Counted from the stretch's first letter, positions 19,320-29,005 are shown. The stretch is DNA of 64,000 nt from Neobacillus mesonae (GCA_023715865.1 JAMBOW010000001.1:1054001-1118000); one strand, 5' to 3'. A program made the numbers and translations. Notes: a model not told the origin generated them from the letters alone.

Positions 19320-21005
19320 TTACTTCATATACTCCTTCACTTCTTCTGTGATTTTGTCACCGCCCTGCTTCTTCCAGTCAATTACAAATGTGTCGAATTC
19401 ATCGATAGGTGCTGCCCCCATAATAATCTTCAGGAATGTTTCGTCTTCCAGCTTTCTAAGGTTAGCCCAGCGGCTTTCCATCGTTTTTGTCTGAGAATAT
19501 AAGACACTGTAGACTTTGTTATAATCTTTCTGTAATGAAGAGGAACCGACAAGGAGCGAATAGATGCGGCTCCACACCCCGAGATCAGCCTGCGGATCCC
19601 AGTACTGTATATCCATATTGTCATATGGCTCCTTCTTTACCTTCTTGACGTTTGCTATATCTGCTGCAAGGAGCTTATATCCCGGGTCTGTAAAATCCTC
19701 CGGTTTTTTCGAGCCTGATAAAATATCCTGTAATGCCGCAGCTGAGTACTCACTTTCGTCCGTATAGGACATAGGAACACGCAGTGGATAATGGCCAATC
19801 GGAACAGCGATATCGAATTTTGCTTCATCACGAATAAGAAGATTCAGCATTTTTATTACAGCTTCGGGATGATCATAGCCCTTTCTGACTACAACAAATG
19901 ATGTGGAAGGCGCGCCCATGTGAGCGTTGAATTCTCCGTCCTTATCGAGTGGAAGCAAATATGCCTGCCAATTCGCCCCTGGATCATTTTTGATTGCATC
20001 CGGCAAAGGTCCATAACCCATCCACCATGGAGCAAAAAAGATGCCTGCCTTGCCGCTAATAACAGGCTCGCTCGCGCTTTTTCGTATACCCAGCTCCTGA
20101 TCAATGAGTCCGCTTGCGTACATATCCCGAAGCTTGGCAAGCGCCTCCTTGGTTTCCGGAAGAATAGAGCCATATACCGGATTCCCTGCATCATCCTTCA
20201 CCCAGAATCCAGGATATGATTTGTAAGCGCCGAAGATCGGATCAAGCCCGTAGGTATTGTTCGTTGATTCAAGAAAATTCGCGTACAACCTGTCGCCGTT
20301 CTGCTGTCCGGCAATGCCGATCGTATCAGCCTGCCCGTTACCATCCGGATCCTGCTCTACAAACGCTCTTGCTACTTTTTCAAGATCCTCAATCGTTTGC
20401 GGCGGCTCCAAACCAAGCTTCTCTAGCCAGTCCTGACGAATCCACAATTGATGGACACCATCGGATTGAACTTGAATGCTGGGCATCGCATACATCTTTC
20501 CGTCAAAAGTTACAGCATCAGCTGAAACTCCTTCTGTTCTCTCCATATAGCTTTTCATGGCGGGTGAAGCGTATTTATTATAAGCGTCAGTAAGATCTTC
20601 GAGCTGGCCTGCCTTCACCATGGCCCGAAGCTGTGTATCCTTCACTACAAGCGCATCGGGTAAGTCATTGCTCGAAATCGCCAGATTTACTTTTTGGTCA
20701 TAGTTTGTACCTGTTGCTGCCTGCCATGATACTTTGGTATCGATGTTCAGCTGCTCTTTCACATAACGTGAATACTGATTATTCTCTGGTGTATCGCCAG
20801 AAGGCAGACTATTGTCAGTAGGATCGACCGATTTCCCGTAATTTAAAGTTATCGTTTCTGAGTATTTACCAAACGGGTCGGTGTTTTCGTTACCTTGATC
20901 TACAGCGGTCGGTTTCTTATTCTCTTCCGCTACATTTGTGTTACTGCAAGCACTTAACAATATAAGCAAGAAAGCCATTCCAATTAAAACATATTTCTTG
21001 ACCAA
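19320..21005 (-). CDS. Extracellular solute-binding lipoprotein of the ABC importer
   Basis: A 561-residue family-1-type solute-binding protein. The lipobox LLSAC places it on the outer face of the membrane. It carries the EF-hand-like calcium loop EQDPDGNGQADT seen in LplA/YtcQ-type proteins. It would capture an oligosaccharide and deliver it to the two permeases that follow. The start is TTG at 21005, with GGGGGAG six nucleotides upstream and the signal peptide directly after it. A -10 TATACT (21033-21038, minus) without a recognisable -35 suggests activator-dependent transcription, in keeping with the neighbouring AraC-type response regulator. Confidence 0.9.
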   Translation of the reverse strand: MVKKYVLIGMAFLLILLSACSNTNVAEENKKPTAVDQGNENTDPFGKYSETITLNYGKSVDPTDNSLPSGDTPENNQYSRYVKEQLNIDTKVSWQAATGTNYDQKVNLAISSNDLPDALVVKDTQLRAMVKAGQLEDLTDAYNKYASPAMKSYMERTEGVSADAVTFDGKMYAMPSIQVQSDGVHQLWIRQDWLEKLGLEPPQTIEDLEKVARAFVEQDPDGNGQADTIGIAGQQNGDRLYANFLESTNNTYGLDPIFGAYKSYPGFWVKDDAGNPVYGSILPETKEALAKLRDMYASGLIDQELGIRKSASEPVISGKAGIFFAPWWMGYGPLPDAIKNDPGANWQAYLLPLDKDGEFNAHMGAPSTSFVVVRKGYDHPEAVIKMLNLLIRDEAKFDIAVPIGHYPLRVPMSYTDESEYSAAALQDILSGSKKPEDFTDPGYKLLAADIANVKKVKKEPYDNMDIQYWDPQADLGVWSRIYSLLVGSSSLQKDYNKVYSVLYSQTKTMESRWANLRKLEDETFLKIIMGAAPIDEFDTFVIDWKKQGGDKITEEVKEYMK

Positions 21006-21090
21006 ACCATTCTCCCCCTTTAAATCATTGTCAGTATAGTGGAGCAAAATGAATATAACATGATCTGAAAGACTTCATGGATGGAATCAA

Positions 21091-21151
21091 GAACGAAAAG
21101 AGGGGGACAAATGAACAGTAATTAAAGCGCTTACCATCCATTTGTCCCCCT
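21091..21151 (-). terminator. Terminator of the yesMN-type operon
   Basis: A perfect 13-bp stem AGGGGGACAAATG/CATTTGTCCCCCT (21101-21113 with 21139-21151) is followed on the minus strand by CTTTTCGTTC. The loop contains TTAAAGCGCTTACC (21122-21135), 12 of 14 positions of the CcpA cre consensus, which may be chance. Confidence 0.75.
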
Positions 21152-21168
21152 GCTTTAAAGCCATGACT

Positions 21169-22593
21169 CTACCCTTGGCTATGTTGCTGCCGGTATTCAC
21201 TAGGGAGCATACCTGTTTGCTCGCGAAATACTTTGCTGAAATATTTCTCATCTGCGTATCCGGTGTGTTCAGCAATCCAAACAATCGGTTTCGCCGTCTG
21301 AGTAAGATACTCCCTTGCCTTGTCTATTCTTACTTTACGAAGGTATTCATTAAATGAACGGCCGACGATCTTTTTAAAACATTGATTAAAATAGCTCCGG
21401 CTTAAATTGACTCGAATTGCGACGTCTAATGCAAATAAAGAAGAATGAAGCTCATTATGAACAATTGTTACTGCTGCCAGAATGCTGCTGCTGACTTCCC
21501 GGCTAAGCTCTAGTCTTCCTGACAGCTCTAATGCGATGTCTCTGAATGACTTCATCCAGTCAACGACCTCTCGGAAGCATGAAAAAGTATCAGGTAGTGC
21601 AATGACGGTTTGTTCATACATTGTAAAAAGCCGATTCCAATCCAGCGAAAAACCGTATAGAAGCTGTAACAATTTAGCTATGGGAAGTCTTGCCTCTCTT
21701 AATTGAGTAAGCAGACTGTCAAAGCTATGATCATCATATATCCAATGAAAAGCATGCAGTCCTTTCTTTATTGAATCCATATGATCATGGCTGGATTCAG
21801 ACAAAAGTGCATGCAATTGCTGGACTGACTTCTCCATTGGATTTTGTGCACCTAGATCCACATCATAAAAAAGATCCTTTTTTGTATAGTGCTGGAGCAA
21901 TCTAACCAGTTCAGTAAGCATCATGCCTTGGGCTTGTGTGATTCGCAGCATTTTCCATTTGCCTTCAATTAGAAAATTCGGAGCTGGGGGTGCTTCCTTG
22001 GAGTGAGTTTGATTACATGGATTGCTCTCATTGTCACTTGGTTTCCATAATAAGATTAGTCCGTCAGATTCCAGCTTCCACGGATCAAGAAAAGCTGCAT
22101 TCTGCCTTATGTTGTCCACAAGGGGCTTGTTCTCTAGAGATAGAATAGCGTATGCCGATTCCGATGAATATTGATATTCCGTTACGGAAGGATGTGACCG
22201 CTGTTTTTGCTGCTCATTAACGATTCGCTCATGAATACGGCTCAGCACTTCTTCAAAACGTTCTTTCTCAAGCTGAACCTTAGCGATATAATCAATTGCC
22301 CCCAAGCGAAGAGCTTCCTGAATATATTCAAAATCCTGGTGGAGCGTCAAAACGGAAATGGCAACGTCAGGATATAGCTTTCGCACCATTCGGATCAGTT
22401 CAATTCCCGACATGACGGGCATTGCCAAATCTGTCATTAGCAGATCCACTTTGTGGTTGCCCAGAAATTCGAGCGCCTTCTCCCCATTCCCTGCTTCTCC
22501 AATGACCCGCATATTAAAGGAGCTCCATGGCATTGCTGAAATCAGTCCTTTTCTCACCAGATTGTCATCGTCAACAATGAGCACATCAATCAT
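21169..22593 (-). CDS. AraC-type response regulator (YesN-like)
   Basis: A 474-residue two-component regulator: receiver domain (about 1-120; acidic pocket Asp8-10, phospho-acceptor Asp55 in LLMTDLAMP), a long poorly conserved linker, and two AraC helix-turn-helix motifs in the last 100 residues (NLSRSYFNQCFKK, IVWIAEHTGYADEKYFSKVF). Its kinase is encoded 6 nt upstream. In this family the pair senses an extracellular sugar and activates the adjacent importer, here the lipoprotein-permease genes downstream. One oddity is that the usual lysine loop reads YIAKVQLE. The hairpin after it separates the two operons. Confidence 0.9.
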   Translation of the reverse strand: MIDVLIVDDDNLVRKGLISAMPWSSFNMRVIGEAGNGEKALEFLGNHKVDLLMTDLAMPVMSGIELIRMVRKLYPDVAISVLTLHQDFEYIQEALRLGAIDYIAKVQLEKERFEEVLSRIHERIVNEQQKQRSHPSVTEYQYSSESAYAILSLENKPLVDNIRQNAAFLDPWKLESDGLILLWKPSDNESNPCNQTHSKEAPPAPNFLIEGKWKMLRITQAQGMMLTELVRLLQHYTKKDLFYDVDLGAQNPMEKSVQQLHALLSESSHDHMDSIKKGLHAFHWIYDDHSFDSLLTQLREARLPIAKLLQLLYGFSLDWNRLFTMYEQTVIALPDTFSCFREVVDWMKSFRDIALELSGRLELSREVSSSILAAVTIVHNELHSSLFALDVAIRVNLSRSYFNQCFKKIVGRSFNEYLRKVRIDKAREYLTQTAKPIVWIAEHTGYADEKYFSKVFREQTGMLPSEYRQQHSQG

Positions 22594-22599
22594 AGAATT

Positions 22600-24345
22600 C
22601 TATTCTCCTTTTCTAGTTATGGGCAGCTGAATGATGACTCGGGTTCCCTCGCCAATTTTGCTTAAAACCGTGAGACGCGCCTTTCCTTCATAGTAGGACT
22701 CTAACATACGTTTAACATAATTCATTCCAATTCCCATTCCGACCCTGTGCCGCTCGGTGACCTCCTGCTCAAGCAGTTCCGATATCTTCTCCTCCGATAT
22801 ACCTCCCCCATTATCTTGAATGGCAATCTCAAGCCAATCTGTTTGACTGACTTCGACATCAATTCTCCCTTGATCATCCAGCCCATGATATAAGGAATTT
22901 TCTACTAAAGGCTGCAGAATAAATCTGGGAACAGCGATCTCAAGCAGCTGATCGTCCACTTTAATGTGGACGTCAAATTGAAAGTTATATCGAATTTGCT
23001 GGAGTGTAAGATAATGACGGAGTGAATCCATTTCTTCTCGGATCGTAGAAGCCCGATTATCTTTGCGAAGATTATAATAAAGGAGCTTGTTCAATGAAGT
23101 GACAAGGCGATCAATTTCTTCTTGTCCATTCATGACAGCAAGCCAGTGAGCCGTGTCCAAAGTGTTCATTAGAAAATGCGGGTTAATCTGATAAAGCAGC
23201 TTCTCTATTTCTAAATCTGCTCTCCGCTTTTCCTTTATCTCCACCTCCGAATACAATTGGACAATTTGGGATTTCATATGTTGAAACTGGGTCAACAGCA
23301 TTTCAAACTCTGGAATTCGTGACTGTGTATTTACTGTGCTGAAATTGCTGTCTGCCATTGATCTGATTTCCTTATTGAATTTGGATAAGGGCAGATATAC
23401 CATTTTCCATAACAGCCAGCCAAACGCGATACTGACCGCGGTGAACAACAAAAATAGGATAAACATTTGCAGAATCCAGCGATTTTTTTCTTGATTATAG
23501 TCCGCTTTGGGAATGAGAGATACGACACTCCAGCCCTGATTTGTCATATCACGGTACCAATAATACTCAGAAGTGATTCCGGATAGTAAAGAAGGGGACG
23601 TCGTTAAACCTGCAAACTTTTTGTTTTCAGGAAACACATGATTCAGCTCACTATATGAAACCCGGCCGTTATTATCCAGAATGAGATGATCCGTATTTTT
23701 GCTTACGCTATCTAGGTCAAGGATGCTTTGAGTCAATTGAAATCCAGATTCAATATAGACATATGCATCCTCCCGCTCCGGTAAATCTACTTTTCGAAGA
23801 GCAGAAACTACGTATTGATTACTAAGGCGGTCGTTGCTGACATGAGGTCCATAATAAGTAATGCCATAATACTCAGCTATCACGGGGAGTTTGTCGATGC
23901 TGAAGTGATCCTTTACACCGCTGGTCTCAAATTGATAAGAACGGTCGTTTTCGAAATAGTACATTGTCATGCCGATATTGGGGTTGGTAAATGTAATAAG
24001 ATTGATCTGATACTTGATTTGATCCATCAGATAACTGCGGTTATACGGCCTGCTCTCTATCATAAACTGCTCCAGTTGCTGTCCGATGCTCCCTTCAAAA
24101 GCAAGCTGCTGTGATACATGATTCAGATTGCTTAATGTGTTTTCAAGCGACATGGTAACCTGTTTGAGATTACTTTGAATACCGGATTGCAGTTTCGTGT
24201 GTAGAATGGTATTTATTGTCCTATAGGAGAGGTAGCAAGTGCATATGAAGGGTATAAGTGTTGTGGCGACAAACAATATGAGAATCCGATTTTTTAAGGA
24301 CATTCGTTCCATACGAGCCTTCTGTTTAATCTCCGGGTTGATCAC
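22600..24345 (-). CDS. Sensor histidine kinase (YesM-like)
   Basis: A 581-residue membrane kinase: first helix at about 17-38, extracellular dCache-like sensor to about residue 290, second helix, HAMP linker, a His_kinase domain with the phospho-acceptor in YQINPHFLMNTLD and an HATPase domain with QPLVENSLYHG and DNGGG. It phosphorylates the response regulator encoded directly downstream. The extracytoplasmic domain would sense the sugar or the loaded binding protein. The start is GTG at 24345; an ATG at 24312 with AGAAGG upstream is an equally good alternative. Confidence 0.9.
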   Translation of the reverse strand: MINPEIKQKARMERMSLKNRILILFVATTLIPFICTCYLSYRTINTILHTKLQSGIQSNLKQVTMSLENTLSNLNHVSQQLAFEGSIGQQLEQFMIESRPYNRSYLMDQIKYQINLITFTNPNIGMTMYYFENDRSYQFETSGVKDHFSIDKLPVIAEYYGITYYGPHVSNDRLSNQYVVSALRKVDLPEREDAYVYIESGFQLTQSILDLDSVSKNTDHLILDNNGRVSYSELNHVFPENKKFAGLTTSPSLLSGITSEYYWYRDMTNQGWSVVSLIPKADYNQEKNRWILQMFILFLLFTAVSIAFGWLLWKMVYLPLSKFNKEIRSMADSNFSTVNTQSRIPEFEMLLTQFQHMKSQIVQLYSEVEIKEKRRADLEIEKLLYQINPHFLMNTLDTAHWLAVMNGQEEIDRLVTSLNKLLYYNLRKDNRASTIREEMDSLRHYLTLQQIRYNFQFDVHIKVDDQLLEIAVPRFILQPLVENSLYHGLDDQGRIDVEVSQTDWLEIAIQDNGGGISEEKISELLEQEVTERHRVGMGIGMNYVKRMLESYYEGKARLTVLSKIGEGTRVIIQLPITRKGE

Positions 24346-24568
24346 ATGACATCCCCACCGTTCTCACATATTGATGTTCGTTATTTAGATCTTTATCGTG
24401 AGTATACTTGGCTGGTGTGCGGGGAGACAATCTTTTTATGGAAGAAAAACTATCTCCAATTCTCAAATACATTTCTTAAAAGATCTAAGTCCCTGATCGT
24501 TTATTTCGATATGAAACGGAGAATCCTTATCATAAAGTATACTTCTATGAGAGAAAGGCCTGAATATC

Positions 24569-25324
24569 GTGATCAAAGTTGTATTGATAAGACATGGACA
24601 AAGTGAATGGAATTTGGAGAACCGATTTACCGGCTGGTCAGACGTAGATCTCACTTCTGAGGGAATTGAAGAGGCTAGATCAGCAGGACAGATTTTGAGA
24701 AAGAATGGATACATATTTGACGAAGCTTACACCTCTTTTTTAAAACGGGCCATTAGAACTCTATGGATAGCCCTTCATGAGATGGACATGATGTGGATTC
24801 CCGTTTACAAGACATGGAAACTTAATGAGCGACATTACGGGGCTCTCCAAGGACTGAACAAACTGGAGGTTGCAGAGAAATACGGGGAGAAGCAGGTGAT
24901 GGATTGGCGCAGATCCTTGGATGTTCGGCCACCGGAGCTCGGCACATCGGACCCGCGCTACGAAGCTGATTTACCGCAGTATAAAGAAATGAAGACTGGA
25001 GAATATCCGCGTACTGAAAATTTGCTCGATACAGAGAAACGAGTGATTTCCTATTGGAAAGATCGAATTGAACCTGATTTATATAGTGGAAAACATTTAA
25101 TGATTGCAGCTCACGGAAACACGCTTCGTGCACTTGTTCACCATCTGGATCATTTACAGAAGGATGGACTGATGGATTTGAACATTCCTACGGGCATTCC
25201 TCTGGTGTATGAACTTGATGATCATCTTCAGCCCATTACACATTATTACTTGGGAATGGACGGACCGCTTCCAGAAGGCGAAATTCCCAAACGTATTCCG
25301 ATTCATCATGAGCCTCTATCTTGA
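24569..25324 (+). CDS. gpmA: 2,3-bisphosphoglycerate-dependent phosphoglycerate mutase
   Basis: A 251-residue histidine phosphatase-fold mutase that interconverts 3- and 2-phosphoglycerate in glycolysis. The phospho-histidine is His9 in [10 protein letters not shown]; the substrate-binding stretch [13 protein letters not shown], the [13 protein letters not shown] loop and the second catalytic histidine in [10 protein letters not shown] are all present. Bacillales usually use the manganese-dependent GpmI in the gap-pgk-tpi-pgm-eno cluster, so this may be a second, accessory enzyme. The start is GTG with AAAGG about 10 nt upstream. A hairpin terminator follows. Confidence 0.92.
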   Translation: MIKVVLIRHGQSEWNLENRFTGWSDVDLTSEGIEEARSAGQILRKNGYIFDEAYTSFLKRAIRTLWIALHEMDMMWIPVYKTWKLNERHYGALQGLNKLEVAEKYGEKQVMDWRRSLDVRPPELGTSDPRYEADLPQYKEMKTGEYPRTENLLDTEKRVISYWKDRIEPDLYSGKHLMIAAHGNTLRALVHHLDHLQKDGLMDLNIPTGIPLVYELDDHLQPITHYYLGMDGPLPEGEIPKRIPIHHEPLS

Positions 25325-25397
25325 GTAAAACACTCCACCTCTATTACACCATTTCTCATCACTGCTCATGAACGGGTAACGCGATAAATTCAACAAA

Positions 25398-25440
25398 AAG
25401 AAACCAACTAGGACTATTGTTCTTGTTGGTTTCTTATATT
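25398..25440 (+). terminator. Terminator of gpmA
   Basis: A perfect 11-bp AT-rich stem AAGAAACCAAC/GTTGGTTTCTT (25398-25408 with 25425-25435) is followed by TATATTTAC. The stem is clear but the T tract is weak. Confidence 0.55.
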
Positions 25441-25469
25441 TACTGCATTTTTAGCAAAAGAATACTAGA

Positions 25470-25616
25470 CTAAATATGACGCTGTTCATATTCAAATGGC
25501 TCTTCACACGAGTAAATATCATGGAAAAATCCTATATACGAAATATCGTCTTCCAAGCATTTGATGAGATACGACAGCTCTTCATCACACTCCGGTTGTT
25601 CACCATTGTTCCGCAT
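25470..25616 (-). CDS. Possible small acidic protein (48 residues)
   Basis: A short minus-strand frame in the 440-bp gap between gpmA and the XRE regulator. It reads MRNNGEQPECDEELSYLIKC and continues with an acidic, aromatic-rich tail rich in Asp, Glu and Tyr, and ends in TAG at 25470. The composition is much more protein-like than the 61-residue plus-strand frame on the same DNA (25476-25661). The weak point is initiation: the ATG has only a poor site, the frame stays open nine codons further up to a TGA, and a GGAG lies within that extension, so it may start at a rare codon or be the end of a decayed gene. The family is not recognised. Confidence 0.35.
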   Translation of the reverse strand: MRNNGEQPECDEELSYLIKCLEDDISYIGFFHDIYSCEEPFEYEQRHI

Positions 25617-25767
25617 TTGCTCGAATTGATCTACAATTCTCCATCAGAGTTACTTGAATAAATAAGGGGAATTGGTCCAAAATTTAATTTTCAATTCGGG
25701 TCTCGGACTTGTATCCCTCAAGAACTGTTCCCTTTAAGACAGATAAGGAACTGGGTATCAGTTTTGT

Positions 25768-26598
25768 TCATTCCATCATTTTCTTCAGCTTTTCTTCTGT
25801 TCTTAGGTCAGGTGTATATATACTGCAGCGCAAGTCGTGTTCACCATAAACTTGAAGAGAAGTAAGCTCAAATATCATCTTTCCTGCCTTCGCATGCCTA
25901 AACTCTAAATGCACATCTGGAGCATAATTAACCGGACTTCGCTTCCACATTTCATCAAAATCTGGATGACGCTCCTTCATCCCCTCCAAAAACTGATCGT
26001 ACCATTCATCTTCAACATACTGTCCATAATAGGAACGAAACATAGCTAGGTAATCGTTAGCAAAGTGCTCCCAGTTCACTGCCAAACGTTTAAATTCTCT
26101 ACGGGAGAACAGTAAAGATATCATATTGCGTTCTTCCTCAGGAATTAGATTAAAATCTAAAAATATATAAGCGGCAGCTTGGTTCCAGCCAACAATATGA
26201 CACGTCCGATCTGAAATGATGGCTGGACAAAAGCTTAGCTCCGTAATAATTTTTTCAAGTGATGGACCCACAATAGGGGTTCCTTCCCTTTTCGGTGATG
26301 ATACAGCAGATCCCGTATCCAATGACAGCGAATATAGATATTTTCTTTCATCAGCCGTTAACTGGAGTGCAAAAGCTACACTATCCAGCACAGAAGAAGA
26401 GACCTTAATATCGCGACCTTGTTCCAGCCATGTATACCAAGTAGTGCTTACCCCTGCCAGCTGCGCAACCTCTTCTCTTCGTAGACCCGGAGTTCTTCTT
26501 CTTAATCCCTCTGGAAATCCAGCTGCTTGAGGAGAGAGTTTGGCACGTTTCGCTTTTAAAAATGCTGATAATTCCTGAAGCCTCACTTGTTGATTCAT
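25768..26598 (-). CDS. XRE regulator with MmyB-like ligand domain
   Basis: A 276-residue regulator: an N-terminal XRE/Cro helix-turn-helix (about 10-85; GLRREEVAQLAGVSTTWYTWLEQGRD is the conserved region, of which LRREEVAQLAGVS is the diagnostic part) followed by the MmyB-type PAS-like domain that in characterised relatives binds a fatty-acyl ligand. It is divergent from the FabF paralogue, with start codons 140 bp apart, so control of that fatty-acid gene by a lipid-sensing repressor is an attractive but unproven idea. A TTACAA-17-TATAAT promoter precedes it. Confidence 0.88.
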   Translation of the reverse strand: MNQQVRLQELSAFLKAKRAKLSPQAAGFPEGLRRRTPGLRREEVAQLAGVSTTWYTWLEQGRDIKVSSSVLDSVAFALQLTADERKYLYSLSLDTGSAVSSPKREGTPIVGPSLEKIITELSFCPAIISDRTCHIVGWNQAAAYIFLDFNLIPEEERNMISLLFSRREFKRLAVNWEHFANDYLAMFRSYYGQYVEDEWYDQFLEGMKERHPDFDEMWKRSPVNYAPDVHLEFRHAKAGKMIFELTSLQVYGEHDLRCSIYTPDLRTEEKLKKMME

Positions 26599-26643
26599 TT
26601 CTTCTCACCTCTATCCCTTGAGATAACAAATATTATAGTAGTA

Positions 26644-26672
26644 ATTATACTAGGATAAACAACAACTTGTAA
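26644..26672 (-). promoter_or_regulatory. Promoter of the XRE regulator
   Basis: On the minus strand TTACAA (26667-26672) and a consensus TATAAT (26644-26649) are 17 bp apart, about 45 nt from the start codon. The same DNA read on the plus strand offers TTGTAA as a possible -35 for the divergent fabF-like gene, so the two promoters may overlap back to back. Confidence 0.55.
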
Positions 26673-26738
26673 TAGGATATTAATCATGACATTATATCCG
26701 TAGTTCATTAAATTATCCGTTTCGGAAGGAGCACTTCT

Positions 26739-27980
26739 ATGGAAAGAGTAGTCATTACCGGCATGGGCGCGATTACGCCCCTTGGCAATAACGTGGAGCA
26801 ATTTTGGTCTAATCTTGTTCAAGGCCATTCTGGAATATCCTCGATCGATACATTAGATACGTTAAATCATAAAGTGAAAATAGCCGGTGTCATTCGTGAT
26901 TTTGACCCAACTGCGCACTTCGGTATGAAAGAAGCCCGCAAAATGGACCGTTTCTGTCAGCTTGCTTTAGCAGCTGCAGAGGAAGCCATTCAAAATTCTG
27001 GTCTAAATCTGGAAGCTGTTAATAAAGATCGTATGGGAGTCTACGTGGGATCTGGAGTAGGAGGCATTCAAAGCTTAATGGATCAAAGCATGATTCTTAA
27101 CACACGCGGACCGGGACGTACTAGTCCTACCCTAGTACCCATGATGATCTCAAACATGGCGGCAGCTCTAATAAGCATTCGTTACGGAGCGCTGGGTTCT
27201 TCCATGTCGCCTGTAACCGCATGCTCCATCGGAAATACAGCGATAGGTGAAGCTTTTTATAATATCCAAGCTGGACGCTCAGACATCATTATCGCAGGTG
27301 GGTCAGAAGCAGCCGTAACGGATATAGCTTTAGCCAGTTTTGCCAATGCGACCGCCCTCTCAACCAGAAATTCAGATCCAGAACGGGCAAGCCGCCCCTT
27401 TGATGCGAACCGTGATGGATTTGTCATGGCGGAGGGTGCAGGAATTCTTATTATAGAATCCCTCACCCATGCCCTTAACAGAAACGCTGTCATTCTTGCA
27501 GAAGTCGTAGGTTATGGTGCTAGTTCAGATGCCTATCACATGGTAGCCACACCGCCAGATGGCCACGGTGCAGCTCAGGCTATGAACTTAGCATTGTCAG
27601 AAGCTCAAATTTCTCCAGAGCAAATCGATGTAATCAGTGCACACGCCACCAGTACACTCGTCGGTGACCGTTCGGAAACAGCTGCTCTAAAAAGGATTTT
27701 TGGCGAAAATGCATACAAAATTCCAGTTACAGCAAATAAATCGATGACCGGACATATGCTCGGAGCTTCAGGTGCTGTTGAAGCAATTGCCTTAGTAAAG
27801 TCCCTCCATAATGGCATAATTCCTCCGACGATTAATTTAGAAACACCTGATTCTGAATGTGACCTGGATTACGTACCGAATCAGTCAAGAACTGCTGAAT
27901 TGAAGATCGGTATGTCAAATTCCTTTGGATTTGGCGGGCATAACTCCTCAATAATAATTAGAACTATAAATGATCTGTAA
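26739..27980 (+). CDS. fabF: Beta-ketoacyl-ACP synthase II paralogue
   Basis: A 413-residue condensing enzyme that would elongate acyl chains on acyl carrier protein. The Cys-His-His triad is intact: Cys162 in VTACSIGNTAIG, His302 in SAHATSTLVGD and His339 in KSMTGHMLGASG, with Lys334. The residue after the nucleophile is Ser where most FabF proteins have Ala, and NAHGTST is replaced by SAHATST; such changes are common in paralogues. It stands alone instead of beside acpP, so it is probably an additional rather than the housekeeping enzyme. GAAGGAG lies before the ATG. A strong terminator follows. Confidence 0.88.
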   Translation: MERVVITGMGAITPLGNNVEQFWSNLVQGHSGISSIDTLDTLNHKVKIAGVIRDFDPTAHFGMKEARKMDRFCQLALAAAEEAIQNSGLNLEAVNKDRMGVYVGSGVGGIQSLMDQSMILNTRGPGRTSPTLVPMMISNMAAALISIRYGALGSSMSPVTACSIGNTAIGEAFYNIQAGRSDIIIAGGSEAAVTDIALASFANATALSTRNSDPERASRPFDANRDGFVMAEGAGILIIESLTHALNRNAVILAEVVGYGASSDAYHMVATPPDGHGAAQAMNLALSEAQISPEQIDVISAHATSTLVGDRSETAALKRIFGENAYKIPVTANKSMTGHMLGASGAVEAIALVKSLHNGIIPPTINLETPDSECDLDYVPNQSRTAELKIGMSNSFGFGGHNSSIIIRTINDL

Positions 27981-27984
27981 ATAC

Positions 27985-28018
27985 AAAAATAAGACCGGGT
28001 AATATCGGTCTTATTTTT
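27985..28018. terminator. Bidirectional terminator (fabF-like / aldo-keto reductase)
   Basis: A 13-bp stem AAAAATAAGACCG/CGGTCTTATTTTT (27985-27997 with 28006-28018) whose AT ends supply T tracts on both strands. It lies between convergent genes. Confidence 0.85.
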
Positions 28019-28082
28019 ACTGGTATGTAATTAATTCGGAGTAGAAGACAATATCAGAAATATATGATAATAGCAAAATTTC

Positions 28083-28928
28083 TTAGTGAGGAAAGTAGTT
28101 CTCAATTTGGTCCAGATCTTCTTTATCTAACTCCCAATTTAAAGCTTTCAAATTTTGATCAATATGCTTTATGCTTGATGCCTTGGGGATGGTAACTATA
28201 CCTTCCTGTCTTAATATCCAGTTTATCGCAACCTGGTATGCAGTTTTGCCATGCTTGCTCCCTATTTCCTCCAGTATTTTTCTCTCAACGGAGCCCTCTT
28301 GAGGGAAACCCTTCATGCCGAATTTATGTGGTGCAAATCCAAAGGGTGAATAACCCATTATTGTTATTCCGTTGTCATTAGCAAACGGTAACATTTCTTT
28401 CTCTATTCCTCTATCGTTTAAATGATAAGCTAACTGATTACATACTAATCGAGTGCTGCCCAGATAGTTTTGAGCTTCCTTTATTAATGAGACAGTAAAG
28501 TTACTAACCCCAATATATTTAACGATACCCTTTTTAACCAATTCAGCCATAGCTTCCATAGTCTCCGAAATATCATAGTGCTGACTTGGCCAATGCTGTA
28601 AATACAAATCAATGTGGTCAGTTTTTAATCGATCTAAGCTTGACTCTGCCGCTTTAAGGACACCTTTGTAGGAACAATTTTTTGATGAAACTTTAGTGAC
28701 AAGGAATACATCGCTTCTGATATCATGAATTGCTTGACCCACAATTTTTTCTGCCTCTCCATTTCCATACTCTTCAGCAGTGTCTATTAGAGTAAGCCCG
28801 TTTTTTATACCGTATCGCAATGCCTCTATTTCTTCTTTTTGTTTCTTTATGTCTTCACCATATTTCCAGGTCCCTTGCCCAATAACCGGAATGCTTATTC
28901 CCGTATTTCCCAGCTTACGATACTGCAT
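28083..28928 (-). CDS. Aldo/keto reductase
   Basis: A 281-residue TIM-barrel NADPH-dependent reductase. The catalytic tetrad is present: Asp in LIDTAEEYGNGEAE, Tyr in the same stretch, Lys in FLVTKVSS and His in DLYLQHWPS; the cofactor loop IPKASSIKHIDQN lies near the C terminus. It reduces aldehydes or ketones of unknown identity. It belongs to a different subgroup from the second aldo/keto reductase at 36506. No regulator is adjacent. Confidence 0.9.
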   Translation of the reverse strand: MQYRKLGNTGISIPVIGQGTWKYGEDIKKQKEEIEALRYGIKNGLTLIDTAEEYGNGEAEKIVGQAIHDIRSDVFLVTKVSSKNCSYKGVLKAAESSLDRLKTDHIDLYLQHWPSQHYDISETMEAMAELVKKGIVKYIGVSNFTVSLIKEAQNYLGSTRLVCNQLAYHLNDRGIEKEMLPFANDNGITIMGYSPFGFAPHKFGMKGFPQEGSVERKILEEIGSKHGKTAYQVAINWILRQEGIVTIPKASSIKHIDQNLKALNWELDKEDLDQIENYFPH

Positions 28929-29005
28929 AAATACCTCCTGCCAAGAAAGATTGTAGATTCTTTGTTATTTATAAATTATATGTAACTATATTCATAATAA
29001 ATAAG

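Noticed and set aside
25476..25661. 61-residue plus-strand frame
   Set aside because: No ribosome site and unlikely composition; a better frame lies on the opposite strand.
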